From: Rhodothermaceae bacterium
GTDB lineage: Bacteria > Bacteroidota > Rhodothermia > Rhodothermales > Bin80
Direction of reading: 5' to 3'
Assembly: GCA_009841335.1 (NCBI GenBank)
Contig: VXLY01000069.1
Span: 1 to 38,302 of the forward strand
DNA length: 38,302 nt
Of the stretch, positions 18,154 to 27,076 are shown in pieces (positions within the stretch are counted from its first letter, which is position 1; each line of letters starts with the position of its first letter). Below the pieces are notes generated by a model. The model searched no databases and had not been told where the DNA came from. It saw nothing but the letters and a program-made list of their open reading frames with translations. The position numbers and the translations under genes were made by a program.

Positions 18154-19980
18154 ATGCTGCGTATCCTACTTCTTTGTGCACTTCAGCCGCTTCCGGTCTT
18201 CGCCGCGCAAGTGGCCGATAGTACTGTCACGCTTCCTCCGATTACGATTACCGCTTCGCGGATACCCGTTTCCGTTGTGCACGCCCCCATACGGACGCAG
18301 GTGCTTGATCGCAGTGCCATCATAGAATCCGGGTCACTGACCGTGGCAGACTTACTGCGCCAACGTTCTGCGTTGTATGTTCGACATTACGTTGGAGGGC
18401 TATCAACTTTATCTCAGCGCGGCGGAACGGCCTCACAAACTCTGGTTCTGCTTGATGGCCATAGAATCGCAAGTCCACAAGCCGGACAACTGGACCTGTC
18501 CCTGCTACCAACGATACTGTTGAATGCGGTGGAGATCACCTCCGGCGCGGGTGGAGTTCTCTACGGCACCGATGCTGTTGGCGGAGTTGTAAACCTTCAA
18601 ACGGCATCCTCCGAAAACCTCTTCACAGTACATGCTGAGACAGGAGAATGGGGAAAACGCAATGGTGCATTCTACGCCACCATGCGCCGTGGACGCTTAG
18701 CAGGTACAGTGGCAGGTGAGATAGATCGCTACAAGGGCGACTATCCTTACTTGAATCGCGCACTGTTCCCCCCGGAAGAATCGCCTCGTGAAGGAGGCGA
18801 CCAGCAAAAGCATTCGATCTTTGGGTCAATGACGTGGACACGACCCAAAGAAGAATGGCGGGTAAGTGCATGGTACAATGACGCGGAGCGCGGACTGCCG
18901 AGTATTAATTCCTCGCTGCATTCTGGTGAGCGCCAGTGGGATGAGCATCTGCGTGTATGGACGCATGTCAGGCGGAAATGGCCATGGGGTTCATTGAAGG
19001 CCGGCGGCCTCACGCAAGTGGGGGCACTCCGTTACATGAATCCACGTACGGATATTGATAACACTGGTCGAACGACCTTATCATCTGTCCATGCCAATAT
19101 TGATCTAAATCCAATCCGTGCCTGGCAACTGGGCGGAGGAATAGAAGCAGGATTTGGTCAAGCAGACCACCCAAGGCTGCAACAGGGCAATATGGAGCGT
19201 CGTTACGCTGGGTATGCCCACGCGATAGGGAGCTGGGGGCCAATGTCCATTTACCCAGCCGTGCGCCTGGATCATTATGCCCAACCGAAAAGGGTTAGTC
19301 CCATCATTCCCAGCCTGGGAGTAAATGTCCGTCTAAAGCGCAATCTCCATCTGAAGGGCTCGGCAGCCTCGGCATTTAGGATGCCCACCTTTAACGACCG
19401 GTTTTGGTTACCGGGAGGGAATCCAAATCTGAATCCTGAACGTGGTGAGTCTTTCGATGCCGGTCTGATATGGCTGTATGGTGGGCTACAGATTGAAATC
19501 ACCACCTTTATGAACCGGCTACGCGATCAAATTGTGTGGCAGCCCACATCGGCCGGGTACTGGTCGCCGCTGAACGTCAGTCGTGCGACCAATTACGGAC
19601 TGGAAACCTCTGTTGATTTTCAACGGGCCCTGACTAGACGGATGGAAACTCGAGCAGGTTTCGTGTGGACGCGCGTGGCACAGAAGAGCGATTCGTTTTT
19701 GCGGCTTATCCCGCGTAACGCAATCAAAGGCCACATGCGCCTCCGCTGGAGATTCTTGGCAGCCAGTGTCGCCGCGAGCTACACTGGCACGCTCGCAGTA
19801 ACGTCGGTTACCGAATCAGATCCCTTTTTTCTGGTACATGGCCAACTGAACATGCATGTCGGTCCTGTTTCTCTGGGTGTCCACGGTGAAAACCTTCTCG
19901 ATGCCCGCTACGAATATCTGCCGGCCAATCCAATGCCTCCGAGACAGGCGCGGCTGATTCTAACCCTAACATTTCACTAA
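18154..19980 (+). CDS. btuB: BtuB-like TonB-dependent cobalamin receptor
   Basis: This 608-residue outer-membrane receptor would import cobalamin or corrinoids using TonB energy. It has a signal peptide (1-18, ending PVFAA), a TonB-box-like ITITASR at 30-36 and a plug domain of about 110 residues (VADLLRQRSALYVRHYVGG, LVLLDGHRI, VEITSGAGGVLYGTDAVGGVVNL). A 22-strand-type barrel follows, with the late signature FRMPTFNDRFWLPGGNPNLNPE. It ends in LTLTFH, with an aromatic near the C-terminus as barrel proteins need. The size equals that of E. coli BtuB (about 600). The substrate assignment rests mainly on the riboswitch directly upstream. It is followed after 13 bp by a beta-propeller gene, so the two are probably one operon. 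The start is ATG at 18154. Confidence 0.92.
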   Translation: MLRILLLCALQPLPVFAAQVADSTVTLPPITITASRIPVSVVHAPIRTQVLDRSAIIESGSLTVADLLRQRSALYVRHYVGGLSTLSQRGGTASQTLVLLDGHRIASPQAGQLDLSLLPTILLNAVEITSGAGGVLYGTDAVGGVVNLQTASSENLFTVHAETGEWGKRNGAFYATMRRGRLAGTVAGEIDRYKGDYPYLNRALFPPEESPREGGDQQKHSIFGSMTWTRPKEEWRVSAWYNDAERGLPSINSSLHSGERQWDEHLRVWTHVRRKWPWGSLKAGGLTQVGALRYMNPRTDIDNTGRTTLSSVHANIDLNPIRAWQLGGGIEAGFGQADHPRLQQGNMERRYAGYAHAIGSWGPMSIYPAVRLDHYAQPKRVSPIIPSLGVNVRLKRNLHLKGSAASAFRMPTFNDRFWLPGGNPNLNPERGESFDAGLIWLYGGLQIEITTFMNRLRDQIVWQPTSAGYWSPLNVSRATNYGLETSVDFQRALTRRMETRAGFVWTRVAQKSDSFLRLIPRNAIKGHMRLRWRFLAASVAASYTGTLAVTSVTESDPFFLVHGQLNMHVGPVSLGVHGENLLDARYEYLPANPMPPRQARLILTLTFH

Positions 19981-19993
19981 AAACTCTTCGAAA

Positions 19994-21352
19994 ATGACCA
20001 AGTTTTTTCGGTCTTGCACCTTGATGTTGTTGATCGCCGCACCTGTGTCCGCGCAGCAAATTCATGGCGTGTACATCACTAACCAAGGAAATTTTTCTGA
20101 CGGTAATGCCTCAATTACATGGTACGATTTATCAACCAGACAGGCAGAGCAGGTCCTATCTGACTTTGGCACTATTGCCCAAAGCATCACACTGCACGGT
20201 GGTCTTGGCTATATCGCATCAAACTCTTCGAACAATGTGGATATCCTGGACTTATCCAACAACATGCGTGTCGGCCAGATTCGTGAGGTGGCCAGTCCGC
20301 GATATATCAGCGTGGTTGATCAGGACAAAGCCTACGTATCTGAGCAGTTGGATCCGGGCAAAGTCAAGGTGCTGGATCTGCGGTCACGGACCGTGTCCGC
20401 CTCTATAGACGTAGGCTCTAGACCTGAGGACATTGCCGTGGTGGGCAACCGTGCATTCGTGGCCAACTCAGGGTGGAGTCACGATTCTACGCTTACGGTA
20501 ATTGACACCCAGACCGATACGGTAATTGATACAATTGATTTGGCGTGTGATGGTCCCCGGCACCTTGAAGTCGACCAGCAGGGTGATCTCTGGGCTTTTT
20601 GCACGGGCAAAACAGTTTGGAACGCGGACTTCACCGAGATAATCGAACAAACCAACGGCGTGGTTGTCGTTCTGAATCCGCAGACCGGCGACATTCTGAA
20701 TCGTATTGAATTCAGTCATCAAGTCGGCTCAAGTGGGCCCGGCCAGGACTCCCATTACAGCCCTGAAAGCGAAGAAATATTTTTGATTCGTAGTGACACT
20801 GCAATGGTCTTGGTTTTTGATGCCACCACTAACATGTACAAGGAGTCCATCCCTTTCTCGGGGACTGAGAGAGTTGGTGGTCTGGCTTATGATGCGTCCG
20901 AGCGTCTGTTCTACATTGGCCGATTTGACAGGGACTTTAGCATCGCCTTTACCCAACCAGGGTTTATTCAGATTGCAAATCGGGATGATCTGTCAGAGGT
21001 TGGGCGATTCACAGCGGGAATTGCTCCCGCACATTTGGCCTTGCATAAGTCTCCTCAGGCCACAGCCGTGGATGAAATTGGCGTACCTCAGGTTTTAAGA
21101 TTGTCTCCAGCCTATCCGAACCCCTTTAATGATGCCACCACACTCACTTTTTCGCTTGAACGAGCTCAGCAGGTATCTCTTGCGATCTATGATGCATTGG
21201 GTCGTGAGGTTGCCCGTCCGGTGTCCGGCTCGTGGTCGGCCGGAGAGCATCGCGTTGTCTGGCAAGCGGACCATTTGCCAGCGGGGACTTACTTCAGCAG
21301 GCTGATAATTGACGGTCAGATAGCCACCGGAACACTTGCGCTGACCCATTAA
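19994..21352 (+). CDS. BtuG-like surface beta-propeller with type IX sorting domain
   Basis: This 452-residue exported protein has a signal peptide (1-20, PVSA then QQ). Residues 25-350 are beta-propeller blades of the YncE/DUF5074 kind (YITNQGNFSDGNASITWYD, RPEDIAVVGNRAFVANSG, LTVIDTQTDTVIDTIDL, PRHLEVDQQGDLWAFCTG). BtuG of Bacteroides is such a propeller; it binds B12 very tightly and sits next to BtuB. The opening blade and the position after a riboswitch-controlled btuB support the same role here. BtuG is a lipoprotein, but this protein has no lipobox. It ends instead in an approximately 80-residue sorting domain with YPNPFN (374-379), IYDALGREVA and AGTYFSRLIIDG, typical of type IX secretion. 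Surface attachment by that system is inferred. Confidence 0.8.
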   Translation: MTKFFRSCTLMLLIAAPVSAQQIHGVYITNQGNFSDGNASITWYDLSTRQAEQVLSDFGTIAQSITLHGGLGYIASNSSNNVDILDLSNNMRVGQIREVASPRYISVVDQDKAYVSEQLDPGKVKVLDLRSRTVSASIDVGSRPEDIAVVGNRAFVANSGWSHDSTLTVIDTQTDTVIDTIDLACDGPRHLEVDQQGDLWAFCTGKTVWNADFTEIIEQTNGVVVVLNPQTGDILNRIEFSHQVGSSGPGQDSHYSPESEEIFLIRSDTAMVLVFDATTNMYKESIPFSGTERVGGLAYDASERLFYIGRFDRDFSIAFTQPGFIQIANRDDLSEVGRFTAGIAPAHLALHKSPQATAVDEIGVPQVLRLSPAYPNPFNDATTLTFSLERAQQVSLAIYDALGREVARPVSGSWSAGEHRVVWQADHLPAGTYFSRLIIDGQIATGTLALTH

Positions 21353-21784
21353 TCGCATCCATTCGAAAATCCCCCAGCACCCCGATAAGCCGCCAACATG
21401 TGCACAAATCACATCACGGATTCTCTCACAGATTGGATTCCCTCACGGCTAAAGGCTTCGTACAGTTTTAGCTGCACCTCCTCCAAATATTTCACCTTTG
21501 GTTCAACTGGCCGCTGTCCTCAATTCAATCAAACAGACACAGGTCAAGAACTGTACCGGTGGGCTTAATCAGGAGCGAAATTCCGATTCGCTGATCAACA
21601 GTTCAATTGTCGTTGAATTTCAGGAAGATCAAGTCTGAACGAAGCTTGAAGCTTCACAAAGACAGGATCCGGAAAGCTTTTCACATGGGCCTGATTCGAC
21701 AGTCCTTTCTTTGGCTGCAAGTGGACGGGATAGAAACTACTAAGGATATCGGTGAGGTTATAGGACAAATGCCTGAAAACCGAA
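21353..21784 (+). other. Intergenic region between convergent genes, 432 bp
   Basis: This lies between the 3' end of the BtuG-like gene and the 3' end of the minus-strand barrel gene. A plus-strand frame starting at 21607 runs into the barrel gene but has no coding character. No strong terminator hairpin with a T-run is visible on either strand, although both genes must end here. Confidence 0.5.
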
Positions 21785-22612
21785 TCAGAAGTAGAGAATC
21801 GCTTTTACGGAAAACCCGGTTTCACTTCCGTCAAGTGATAGGGGAACCGTGGTTGCTTCCTCAGAAAAGGCCCCCCATTCCTCTTTTCCGTACTGTGTGT
21901 GGTGCACTTCGCCGCGGATCCCTAACCTATCTCCTATCATCTTTTCAACTCCTCCACCTACAGTAAATGTGTAGAGTGTTCGGTCGTGGGAATCCATGCC
22001 CGAACCAAATTCCCCTGGTCCGCAAAGTTCAAGTGGATTAAAGCATCCGCTGTAGTTGACAGTTAAATCCGCCTCCAAGCGGCGTACTCTGCCAAGAACG
22101 TATACACCGGTATCCGAGCCAAGAAGCGAAACCATAAACGAGGGGCTCACACGGAACATCAACGCTGCACCATAGCTGTTTTTTCTCTCCACACTCCACT
22201 CATCGGGCCAGGCCTCTCCATACTGGTTTCTACTCTCGGATTGTCCGTCTCCGGGAAACGTACCATTTGCCGTGCCACTGTGGAGTTGCACATCAATCTC
22301 TAGCCCTATGTCAAAGGTGTTGCCTGGATCCAAATCTAGGCGGTAGCCGACAAGAAATCCAGTACTAAAACCCGATTCGCTCGCCGAAGCGCTTGTGCTG
22401 TAGATGTTTCCTCTCTGCAAGTAATTCGCCGGTACACCTGTATTGTCTACAGTCTTTGCATGTTCAAAGCTTACTCCCTCAGCTCCGACGAAAGTACCCG
22501 CGTAGAATCTGCTGTTCTGTGCAATTGCGATCTGGCAAATACCAACCATCATCGCAATCATGATCAGTATGCTCCCGAATCCTGTTTTTTGATTCCTGGA
22601 CATTCTACTCAT
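21785..22612 (-). CDS. Small outer-membrane beta-barrel protein (porin-like)
   Basis: This is a 275-residue protein with a signal peptide (about 1-31, hydrophobic core, cleavage after AIA). Alternating amphipathic strands follow (FYAGTFVGAEGVSF, GFSTGFLVGYRLDL, NTFDIGLEIDVQL, GAALMFRVSPSFMVSLLGS, YTFTVGGGVEKMI). It ends in VKAILYF, the terminal Phe required for barrel insertion. It resembles the OmpA-barrel-like/porin superfamily, with 8-10 strands expected. Two cysteines 8 residues apart in one loop (GCFNPLELCG) could form a disulphide. It is a single gene, with an inverted repeat about 75 bp upstream of its start. Another in-frame Met at residue 4 could also start it. The ligand or function cannot be named. 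Confidence 0.8.
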   Translation of the reverse strand: MSRMSRNQKTGFGSILIMIAMMVGICQIAIAQNSRFYAGTFVGAEGVSFEHAKTVDNTGVPANYLQRGNIYSTSASASESGFSTGFLVGYRLDLDPGNTFDIGLEIDVQLHSGTANGTFPGDGQSESRNQYGEAWPDEWSVERKNSYGAALMFRVSPSFMVSLLGSDTGVYVLGRVRRLEADLTVNYSGCFNPLELCGPGEFGSGMDSHDRTLYTFTVGGGVEKMIGDRLGIRGEVHHTQYGKEEWGAFSEEATTVPLSLDGSETGFSVKAILYF

Positions 22613-23568
22613 GGTTTCTCGTCACTCAAAATGAATCGGGAATTTTTTATACGGTGTTTTTGGTGTCGTGTGCCCCTGCATGTTCAGCATTCCGGTCACA
22701 TTCCCACTCACCGGAATGTCAGAAGAACTAAATTGAATTCCCATATTGCGTATATCCAGGAGTGAATCTTGTCGATCTCTTGCACGTTCGGTCAATTACT
22801 CGATGCCTCACTCCTTTGTCTATTCGGAATCTTCTGATTAGGTTGAGCCAAATTGTATTTATTTGCAAGGGCAATCTGCTAGACAATCCCAATAACCCAG
22901 TAATGCGCCGCCCACGGCACCAGCCAACCAAACTGTAGCACTAATATACACAGAGGCCCATCCATCGTACCCAAGCTGTGCAAGCGGGCGGCGATGCTAC
23001 ATAGGTACCGCTAATCTTCAAAACCTTCAAGATGTATCTGGCCTTGCATCTTTCTTCCGTGCATGGCTATGACTTGATAGTGGATGATGGTGTACGCAGC
23101 CGCAAGTGCCGACGAACAAACGATTTGAGTCTAAGACCTACATCTTTACGGTGCAAGTGGTTTGCTTGACCAACTACATGTTGTCGATTTCAGGGATCGA
23201 TTTAATTCATGGACCGCTATAGCAGGCATTGATGCCCTTGACGGGGATACGTTTACCTGAACATTGCGCCACGAGAGATGCCCGCCCGCTCAATAAGATG
23301 GCTTGATAGCACCCGGAATCTACCCGGTGTTCAGTGATTATTGTACGGACTCGCCAGTATCCACGACAACTAACAATGGGCTTGGCGACAACTCGCTAGA
23401 ATAAATTTGTTCATAATAAATCGACCAGAATCATTTGAATCAATTATGATTTACCAAATTCCTGGTTCGGAGCATGCCTTCCCCCTTGTCGGACTACTTG
23501 CTGATTCACCTACACCTGCCTCCATCTTGGTAACACGGTGCCTTCATTTCGGCCGCGACCAAATAGAA
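22613..23568 (+). other. Intergenic region, about 950 bp, no confident gene
   Basis: Apart from the inverted repeat near 22700, no gene can be supported. Short open stretches in 23030-23400 (one frame reads VVDFRDRFNSWTAIAGID) have a protein-like flavour but are broken by several stops, and I cannot assign a family. This may be a decayed gene or chance. Confidence 0.45.
22688..22718. repeat. Inverted repeat upstream of the barrel gene
   Basis: CATTCCGGT at 22688-22696 and ACCGGAATG at 22710-22718 are a perfect 9-bp inverted repeat with a 13-base spacer. It lies about 75 bp upstream of the start of the minus-strand outer-membrane protein. No T-run follows on either strand, so it is not an obvious terminator. 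It could be an operator for a dimeric regulator or a hairpin in the 5' leader. Confidence 0.5.
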
Positions 23569-23599
23569 AGCGCGCACGATGACAAACACCGTGCGCGCT
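23569..23599 (-). terminator. Rho-independent terminator after the small exported protein
   Basis: A perfect 10-bp GC-rich stem (AGCGCGCACG at 23569-23578 paired with CGTGCGCGCT at 23590-23599) has an 11-base loop. Read on the minus strand, TTTCTATTT follows it. It lies 44 bp past the stop of the minus-strand gene that ends at 23644, as expected for its terminator. Confidence 0.75.
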
Positions 23600-23643
23600 C
23601 AATCTTGCAATCCAACCGGCGAGGCTGGACCAAAGTCAGATGG

Positions 23644-24078
23644 CTACCCAGTGACTGGATTCTGATGATTAATATAATAGTCGTTCAACACTGATGCCAC
23701 CGTCAATCGCCCTTCGTCAAACTCCGCCTGCGTGGTATTACGAGCGAGAAAATCCTGAGCACGATTGCCTCCAATAGCCTGGAGCAAAGCTACAGCCAGT
23801 TTTCTGTTCTTTGGGGACTTTGATTCTTCGTAGATCTTGTGTAGGAGTGATCTCTGGCCAGCCAGATCAACCTTGTCTCGGTAGAGCGTGGCCAACACAA
23901 TTGCATTCTTGAGTGTCTGTTCACGAACTGACTGATATTCAGAGTCCAACGAAGTTTCAAGTTGAGCGATTGCCAGATTCCACCGAACGGTTTCGTTTGC
24001 TAGCGCTGGGGGACTGTCTTGTGCAAGGACGGGTGCTGCGAACAACACCAAGAGACTAAAAGCGAGAAGTTGTTTCAT
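23644..24078 (-). CDS. Small exported protein, unknown
   Basis: This is a 144-residue protein with a clear signal peptide (1-19, FAAPVLA then QDS). The mature part is helical, with patterns resembling tetratricopeptide or HEAT-type helices: VRWNLAIAQLETSLDSEY, QTLKNAIVLATLYRDKVD, SLLHKIYEESKSPKNRKLAVALLQAIGG. No family is recognised. The ATG at 24078 gives the signal peptide directly. The start diverges from the AlkA-like gene 115 bp away, and a strong terminator follows its stop. It is therefore a single-gene transcript, probably for a periplasmic protein. Confidence 0.75.
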   Translation of the reverse strand: MKQLLAFSLLVLFAAPVLAQDSPPALANETVRWNLAIAQLETSLDSEYQSVREQTLKNAIVLATLYRDKVDLAGQRSLLHKIYEESKSPKNRKLAVALLQAIGGNRAQDFLARNTTQAEFDEGRLTVASVLNDYYINHQNPVTG

Positions 24079-24193
24079 TGTATTGGGATGTTTGAGTTAA
24101 ATGCGGACCTAAATGTCAGTACGGAAAATGCTCAGCATAGGTTACATTGTGTGTCAAGTTTTTTCATAAATATTCGATTTTTAATATTTCGCA

Positions 24194-24811
24194 ATGCTCT
24201 CTCTTGACATCGACGAAGCAGTGAGCGCCCTTCGGGCCTCCGACACACACATGGCTAATCTGATTGCCCGTGTGGGCCCTTTTGAATTGGCTCTGACCGA
24301 TGAATGGAGTCCGTTCCAGGCATTGGTGCGCTCAGTTATCTTCCAGCAAATTTCGACACACGCCGGTCGGGCAATTCAGGGCCGCCTCTTCAGCTTATTT
24401 GACGGCAGCGCCCCCGAACCCGATGCAGTACTTCAAACAACACCCGAAGAATTAAGGGGCGTGGGACTCTCCCAAGCAAAGGAAAAAACCATTAGAAATC
24501 TGGCCGTTCACGCAGCTGATGGCACACTCCCAGATCAAGTCGCCATGGAAAAGCTGACCGATGAAGAAATAATCAAAACGCTGACCATACACCGCGGCAT
24601 TGGTATTTGGACTGCCCAGATGCTTCTCATCTTCAACCTAGGGCGTCCAGATGTGTGGCCTGTCACAGACCTCGGCATCCGGCGAGGCTACAAGATCGCC
24701 TATGGTTTGGATGAACTTCCCATGCCATCCGAACTTCGTGACATCGGTGATCGCTGGAAGCCGTTCCGTAGCATTGCCAGTTGGTATCTATGGCGGGCAA
24801 ATGACCTCTAA
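24194..24811 (+). CDS. AlkA-like DNA-3-methyladenine glycosylase (HhH-GPD)
   Basis: This 205-residue base-excision repair glycosylase removes alkylated purines from DNA. It shows the helix-hairpin-helix/GPD pattern: an early helix VRSVIFQQISTHAGRAI, then GVGLSQAKEKTIRNLA, the hairpin GIGIWTAQMLLIFNLG (135-150) and the catalytic Asp159 in VWPVTDLGIRRG. At about 205 residues it lacks the N-terminal domain of E. coli AlkA, as do many bacterial and yeast Mag1-type members. Start context is AT-rich without a clear Shine-Dalgarno site. It is monocistronic, and its promoter region is shared with the divergent small exported protein. Confidence 0.92.
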   Translation: MLSLDIDEAVSALRASDTHMANLIARVGPFELALTDEWSPFQALVRSVIFQQISTHAGRAIQGRLFSLFDGSAPEPDAVLQTTPEELRGVGLSQAKEKTIRNLAVHAADGTLPDQVAMEKLTDEEIIKTLTIHRGIGIWTAQMLLIFNLGRPDVWPVTDLGIRRGYKIAYGLDELPMPSELRDIGDRWKPFRSIASWYLWRANDL

Positions 24812-25298
24812 GTCAGTTACCCGCATCATATACGATCTTGCCGTTTTGCTAACCAAACAAGACGGAATTGCTGAGTATATGCCGTGAGCTTAATCCAATT
24901 GACCTGGAGATGACCAATACCCACACTGCATATTCTGATGCTCTGGGAAAAGTGTCAACAATCCAGAATAACCATAAGAGTTCACCGCGGGAATTCTGCA
25001 ATGAACGGTGATTCGCGACGATCATTTGCCGCTATCTGCTGTCCTGAATCGCGACTCTACACATCCTGACTGGCACTACATAGAAGAGGGCGCAAGAAGT
25101 TGAACAACCCAATCAGTTGGCGGCACTGCAGAAAACCTTACCGGAACAAGCCGTAAAAGCTGAAGTTGTTCCGGCGATTAGCCCGTAGAAATAGAGAGTT
25201 CCAACTCAAAATGAAACAATGCCTCGCTCCGCGAGCCAACCCAGTTCTACCACGGCTCGAACCTTACACGTGCCGCTGGCGACTAGATTGAGATCACG
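24812..25298 (+). other. Intergenic region, 487 bp, with a possible gene remnant
   Basis: No intact gene is visible. The stretch 25068-25188 may be the decayed 3' end of a sulfatase and is listed separately. The rest holds nothing I can name. Confidence 0.5.
25068..25188 (+). pseudogene. Possible remnant of a sulfatase C-terminus
   Basis: In one frame, DWHYIEEGAR recalls the DWRYIxYxDG(x)EELYD block near the end of arylsulfatases. After one frame change, the sequence QEVEQPNQLAALQ continues into LPEQAVKAEVVPAIS and ends at TAG (25186-25188), where sulfatases have ELYDL..DPxExxNLA and a lysine-rich tail. Only about 40 codons are recognisable, and the upstream catalytic domain is absent. This is a weak pattern-based call. 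Confidence 0.25.
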
Positions 25299-26711
25299 AT
25301 GGCAGACTCTGCTGTGCGGATATCTATGGTTATTCTCGGTGCCTTGTTCCTGGCAGGCGGGGCATGCCAGTCGGGCGATCAAATAACGGTCGGCGGTACA
25401 TTGCTCGGTTCAGACGGCAAGCCGATGCGGCACGCACGTATTAAGGTGGAAAGAAGTTCTGGCAAAGTAATTGCCAGGGCCACCGCTGATACTGACGGAC
25501 GGTATACCCTTGCCCTACGTGAACCCGGCGGATACGCGCTTACGGCACGGGGCCGGCGTCACGAAACCATTGAGGTACCGCTTGTCCTGACATCTCGTAA
25601 GCCTGTACAACTGGACATAGGCCTCACAGCCAGTGAAGCCGAGGATGATCAGTTGCCCGAGGTCACATCCCACCCCGTCACCGTGGGCGAAATTGTGGCA
25701 ATATACCTCGATGTGGAGGCAAGAGAGCGCCGAATCAGCCGAATCGGTCGTATAGCTGCCGCCACGACGGTCGAGTCGAAGTGGGGCGGAATCGTGGTTA
25801 CCGATACACTTTTGTACCAGGAAAGGGCGCCTGTCCTCGAACGTATTGAGACTGAGAGCCAACCATTGCTTAGACAGTGGCTGCTGCTTCGGTTCTTAGA
25901 CGAGTTGTGGCCGTTTTGGCCTCCAAGACAGTATCAACACCTTGCTCTCGAAGCCCTCCAGACAGTGCCTCCGACATCACCCCTTTGGACTTTCGAGGCC
26001 TGGTTCACTTTCGGAGCCTCAAACCTCATAAGCATTATCTCCCGCACTGCGGACAGTCCCGAGGATGTTGCCGAATACATACAGCGTGTAATTGATGACC
26101 ATCCTGATCCGGAAGTCCGTGCGCAGTTTTTGTCCGTGGGGCTATACGCGGCCGACCGCGCCGGAGACGAAGAATTGAAATGGCGCTATTACAACCAGTT
26201 GCAGACCGAACATCGTCGTACCGAAAATGCCGCCAGGGCGCGACTAAATTTTGACGAAGGGCGGAAGGTGCAGTATGGCAAGTCCGTTCCAAAGTTTCGG
26301 TTTGTTTCACTCGACGACCGTAGGGTAATTTACACCAAAAGAGGTCTCCTCGGCACTACCTATCTCATTGATTTCTGGGGGACATGGTGCGCTCCCTGCA
26401 TCAGGGAGATCCCTGAAATTCAAGACGCTTACGACAAATACCGCGAGGCTGGATTCCAGATATTGAGCGTAGCTATGCGGGACGAGAAAGAGGCGATTGA
26501 GGCATTCCGTGAGGAACGATATTCCATGCCCTGGATGCATACAATCGTTAGTGGTGCACGCCATAATGCCGTGAAGAGAGCATTTGAAATTGACGGATAT
26601 CCGCGTCCAATTCTCGTCAATGGGGAGGGCAAGATTATTGCCGTCGACGATGAACTGCGAGATGGCAAACTGCTCGAAGTTTTGGCAGAAGTATTTGGCA
26701 AAGACTCATAG
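25299..26711 (+). CDS. TlpA-like thioredoxin protein with carboxypeptidase-regulatory-like N-terminus
   Basis: This 470-residue envelope oxidoreductase starts with a hydrophobic signal (MVILGALFLAGGAC from residue 10). Cys23 may be lipidated, although GGAC is an imperfect lipobox. Residues about 30-105 are a carboxypeptidase-regulatory-like beta-sandwich (TVGGTLLGSDGKPMRHARIKV, ATADTDGRYTLALREPGGY). A helical middle follows, and residues about 335-468 are a TlpA/ResA thioredoxin fold. The active site is WCAPC (Cys364, Cys367), followed by IREIPEIQDAYDKYREAGFQILSVAMRD, with a cis-Pro region at YPRPILVNGEG. Such proteins reduce disulphides in the periplasm, for example for cytochrome c maturation. 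ATG starts are possible at 25299 or at residue 10. It appears monocistronic. Confidence 0.88.
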   Translation: MADSAVRISMVILGALFLAGGACQSGDQITVGGTLLGSDGKPMRHARIKVERSSGKVIARATADTDGRYTLALREPGGYALTARGRRHETIEVPLVLTSRKPVQLDIGLTASEAEDDQLPEVTSHPVTVGEIVAIYLDVEARERRISRIGRIAAATTVESKWGGIVVTDTLLYQERAPVLERIETESQPLLRQWLLLRFLDELWPFWPPRQYQHLALEALQTVPPTSPLWTFEAWFTFGASNLISIISRTADSPEDVAEYIQRVIDDHPDPEVRAQFLSVGLYAADRAGDEELKWRYYNQLQTEHRRTENAARARLNFDEGRKVQYGKSVPKFRFVSLDDRRVIYTKRGLLGTTYLIDFWGTWCAPCIREIPEIQDAYDKYREAGFQILSVAMRDEKEAIEAFREERYSMPWMHTIVSGARHNAVKRAFEIDGYPRPILVNGEGKIIAVDDELRDGKLLEVLAEVFGKDS

Positions 26712-27076
26712 GAGCGAACCACTTTGGGTCTTGTGGTGCGGGCGGGCGCGTTCAGCTTGCAATGTGATTTGCCCGCGAGCTGTCAAAACCGTGCACGTCA
26801 ATGTCACAATTAATTGGACATTCCGGGAGAATGTACGTTCCAGTCTACGGCGCTAGGTACAGCGGACCCTGTGCACGTAGGAATTCCATCCTGACAATTT
26901 TCGGAGGTAGAGACTAGGTCTGGTAGAGCCGGCAAATCCCATCCACGAGTAATAGACTGGTTGTATGGAGTCTACGCTGCGCCGTACTTGGGCAGAAGAC
27001 ACCATCGCTGCACACCGATGGCGTAGAGTGCGGCTTAGACGCCCCATAGCAAAGAGCCTTAGGGACTGGTAAATTC
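26712..27076 (+). other. Intergenic region, 365 bp, no gene seen
   Basis: This probably includes the missing 5' part of the decayed transposase that follows. Short open frames on both strands show no coding character, and no terminal inverted repeat of an insertion sequence could be found by eye. Confidence 0.4.

Noticed and set aside
21607-21966. Plus-strand frame of 119 residues opposite the barrel gene.
   Set aside because: Its 3' half is antisense to the well-supported outer-membrane protein and its 5' half shows no domain or coding bias.
23030-23400. Broken protein-like stretches, considered as a decayed transposase.
   Set aside because: Several stops interrupt them and no conserved transposase block could be identified, unlike the fossil at 27077.
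23407-23694. Plus-strand frame of 95 residues crossing the terminator hairpin.
   Set aside because: It runs through the strong stem-loop and into the antisense of the small exported protein, so it is not a gene.
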